A DNA stretch of 5,004 nt from Candidatus Njordarchaeota archaeon. GTDB taxonomy: Archaea > Thermoproteota > JANJXX01 > Panguiarchaeales > Panguiarchaeaceae. Location of the stretch: positions 1 to 5,004 of the forward strand of contig JAGSHR010000120.1 in assembly GCA_029855985.1 (NCBI GenBank). The letters run 5' to 3'. How positions within the stretch are numbered: the first letter of the stretch is position 1; every line of letters starts with the position of its first letter. Under the pieces are notes generated by a model. That model ran no database searches and was not told the origin of the DNA. It saw nothing but the letters and a program-made list of their open reading frames with translations. Of this stretch, positions 4,771 through 5,004 are shown piece by piece. Position numbers and translations under genes: made by a program.

Positions 4771-5004
4771 TTACCTTTCATTATCATATATTATGCGTAC
4801 ATTTGATATTTTAATAAAAAGGTAAACCTCTCCCTTATAAATCGCGTTCAAAGCTTTATTATAAGCAACACGTTTACTATTATCAAAAGGAATATCAGCA
4901 AACAGCGAAAACGCGTGGTAATGGTGACTTAGAAACAGCAAAAATTCGTGAAATCTGTATAAAATTATTTTTAAATAAAAAATTTTTTGTTTTAAAATAG
5001 GTAC
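4771..5004 (-). CDS. Possible 3' end of an upstream gene (5' end beyond window)
   Basis: The minus-strand frame is open from the right edge through 77 codons to TAA at 4771-4773, with no in-frame ATG, so any gene here begins outside the window. The last 50 or so residues look like real protein: HAFSLFADIPFDNSKRVAYN, then helix-like KALNAIYKGEV, strand-like YLFIKISNVRIIYD and the ending NER. The first 20 codons are very AT-rich and less convincing. The stop is followed by CCA and then an ATG in the same frame, the longer start candidate of the radical SAM gene, so the two may be one operon. I recognise no family. A second minus-strand frame is also open for about 37 codons from the edge, so chance openness is not excluded. 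Confidence 0.4.
   Translation of the reverse strand, partial: VPILKQKIFYLKIILYRFHEFLLFLSHHYHAFSLFADIPFDNSKRVAYNKALNAIYKGEVYLFIKISNVRIIYDNER

Noticed and set aside
4800..5004. Possible C/D-box small RNA or tRNA in the right-edge region
   Set aside because: I found no paired C (RTGATGA) and D (CTGA) boxes at proper spacing and no tRNA-like arms; a partial coding frame explains the region better.

Overview
The window is AT-rich, with tightly spaced protein genes that all read leftward on the minus strand. TATA-like boxes lie about 35-45 bases upstream of several starts, some starts have GGAG/GAGGT-type ribosome-binding sites, and the proteins are archaeal in style (HEPN-MNT pair, compact radical SAM-HhH protein). 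This fits a thermophilic archaeon of the Thermoproteota, perhaps Sulfolobales. The assignment is an inference from style, because the window has no rRNA or other taxonomic marker.

Layout in transcription order, right to left. (1) A possible 3' end of an unrecognised gene (4771-5004) enters from the right edge and stops three bases before the next start candidate. (2) 3709-4740 (or 4767) encodes a radical SAM protein with a C-terminal helix-hairpin-helix, of the 'putative DNA modification/repair radical SAM' type. A 46-codon frame (3582-3722) overlaps its 3' end and may be a small gene. (3) After a stretch that is almost pure A/T comes a four-helix membrane protein of unknown function (2976-3500). 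(4) 1890-2855 is a PfkB-family sugar kinase that most resembles fructokinases. (5) 1211-1711 and 730-1245 form an overlapping HEPN-nucleotidyltransferase pair, a toxin-antitoxin type module. (6) A zinc-knuckle-like protein of unknown function (1-534) runs off the left edge.

Only two adjacent sets look functionally linked. The HEPN and MNT genes overlap and should be translated together, as a predicted RNase and the nucleotidyl transferase that restrains it. The radical SAM gene may be cotranscribed with the fragment upstream of it and the small frame downstream. The kinase, the membrane protein and the zinc-knuckle protein each have their own upstream gap with plausible promoter sequence, and nothing ties them into one pathway. 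I found no RNA genes, CRISPR repeats, insertion sequences or long repeats. No gap between genes exceeds 300 bases.

The points most worth a second look are the HEPN protein, which lacks the tyrosine that partner MNT proteins modify in the studied system; the radical SAM-HhH protein with no recognisable glycosylase partner in view; and the two unrecognised frames on either side of it.
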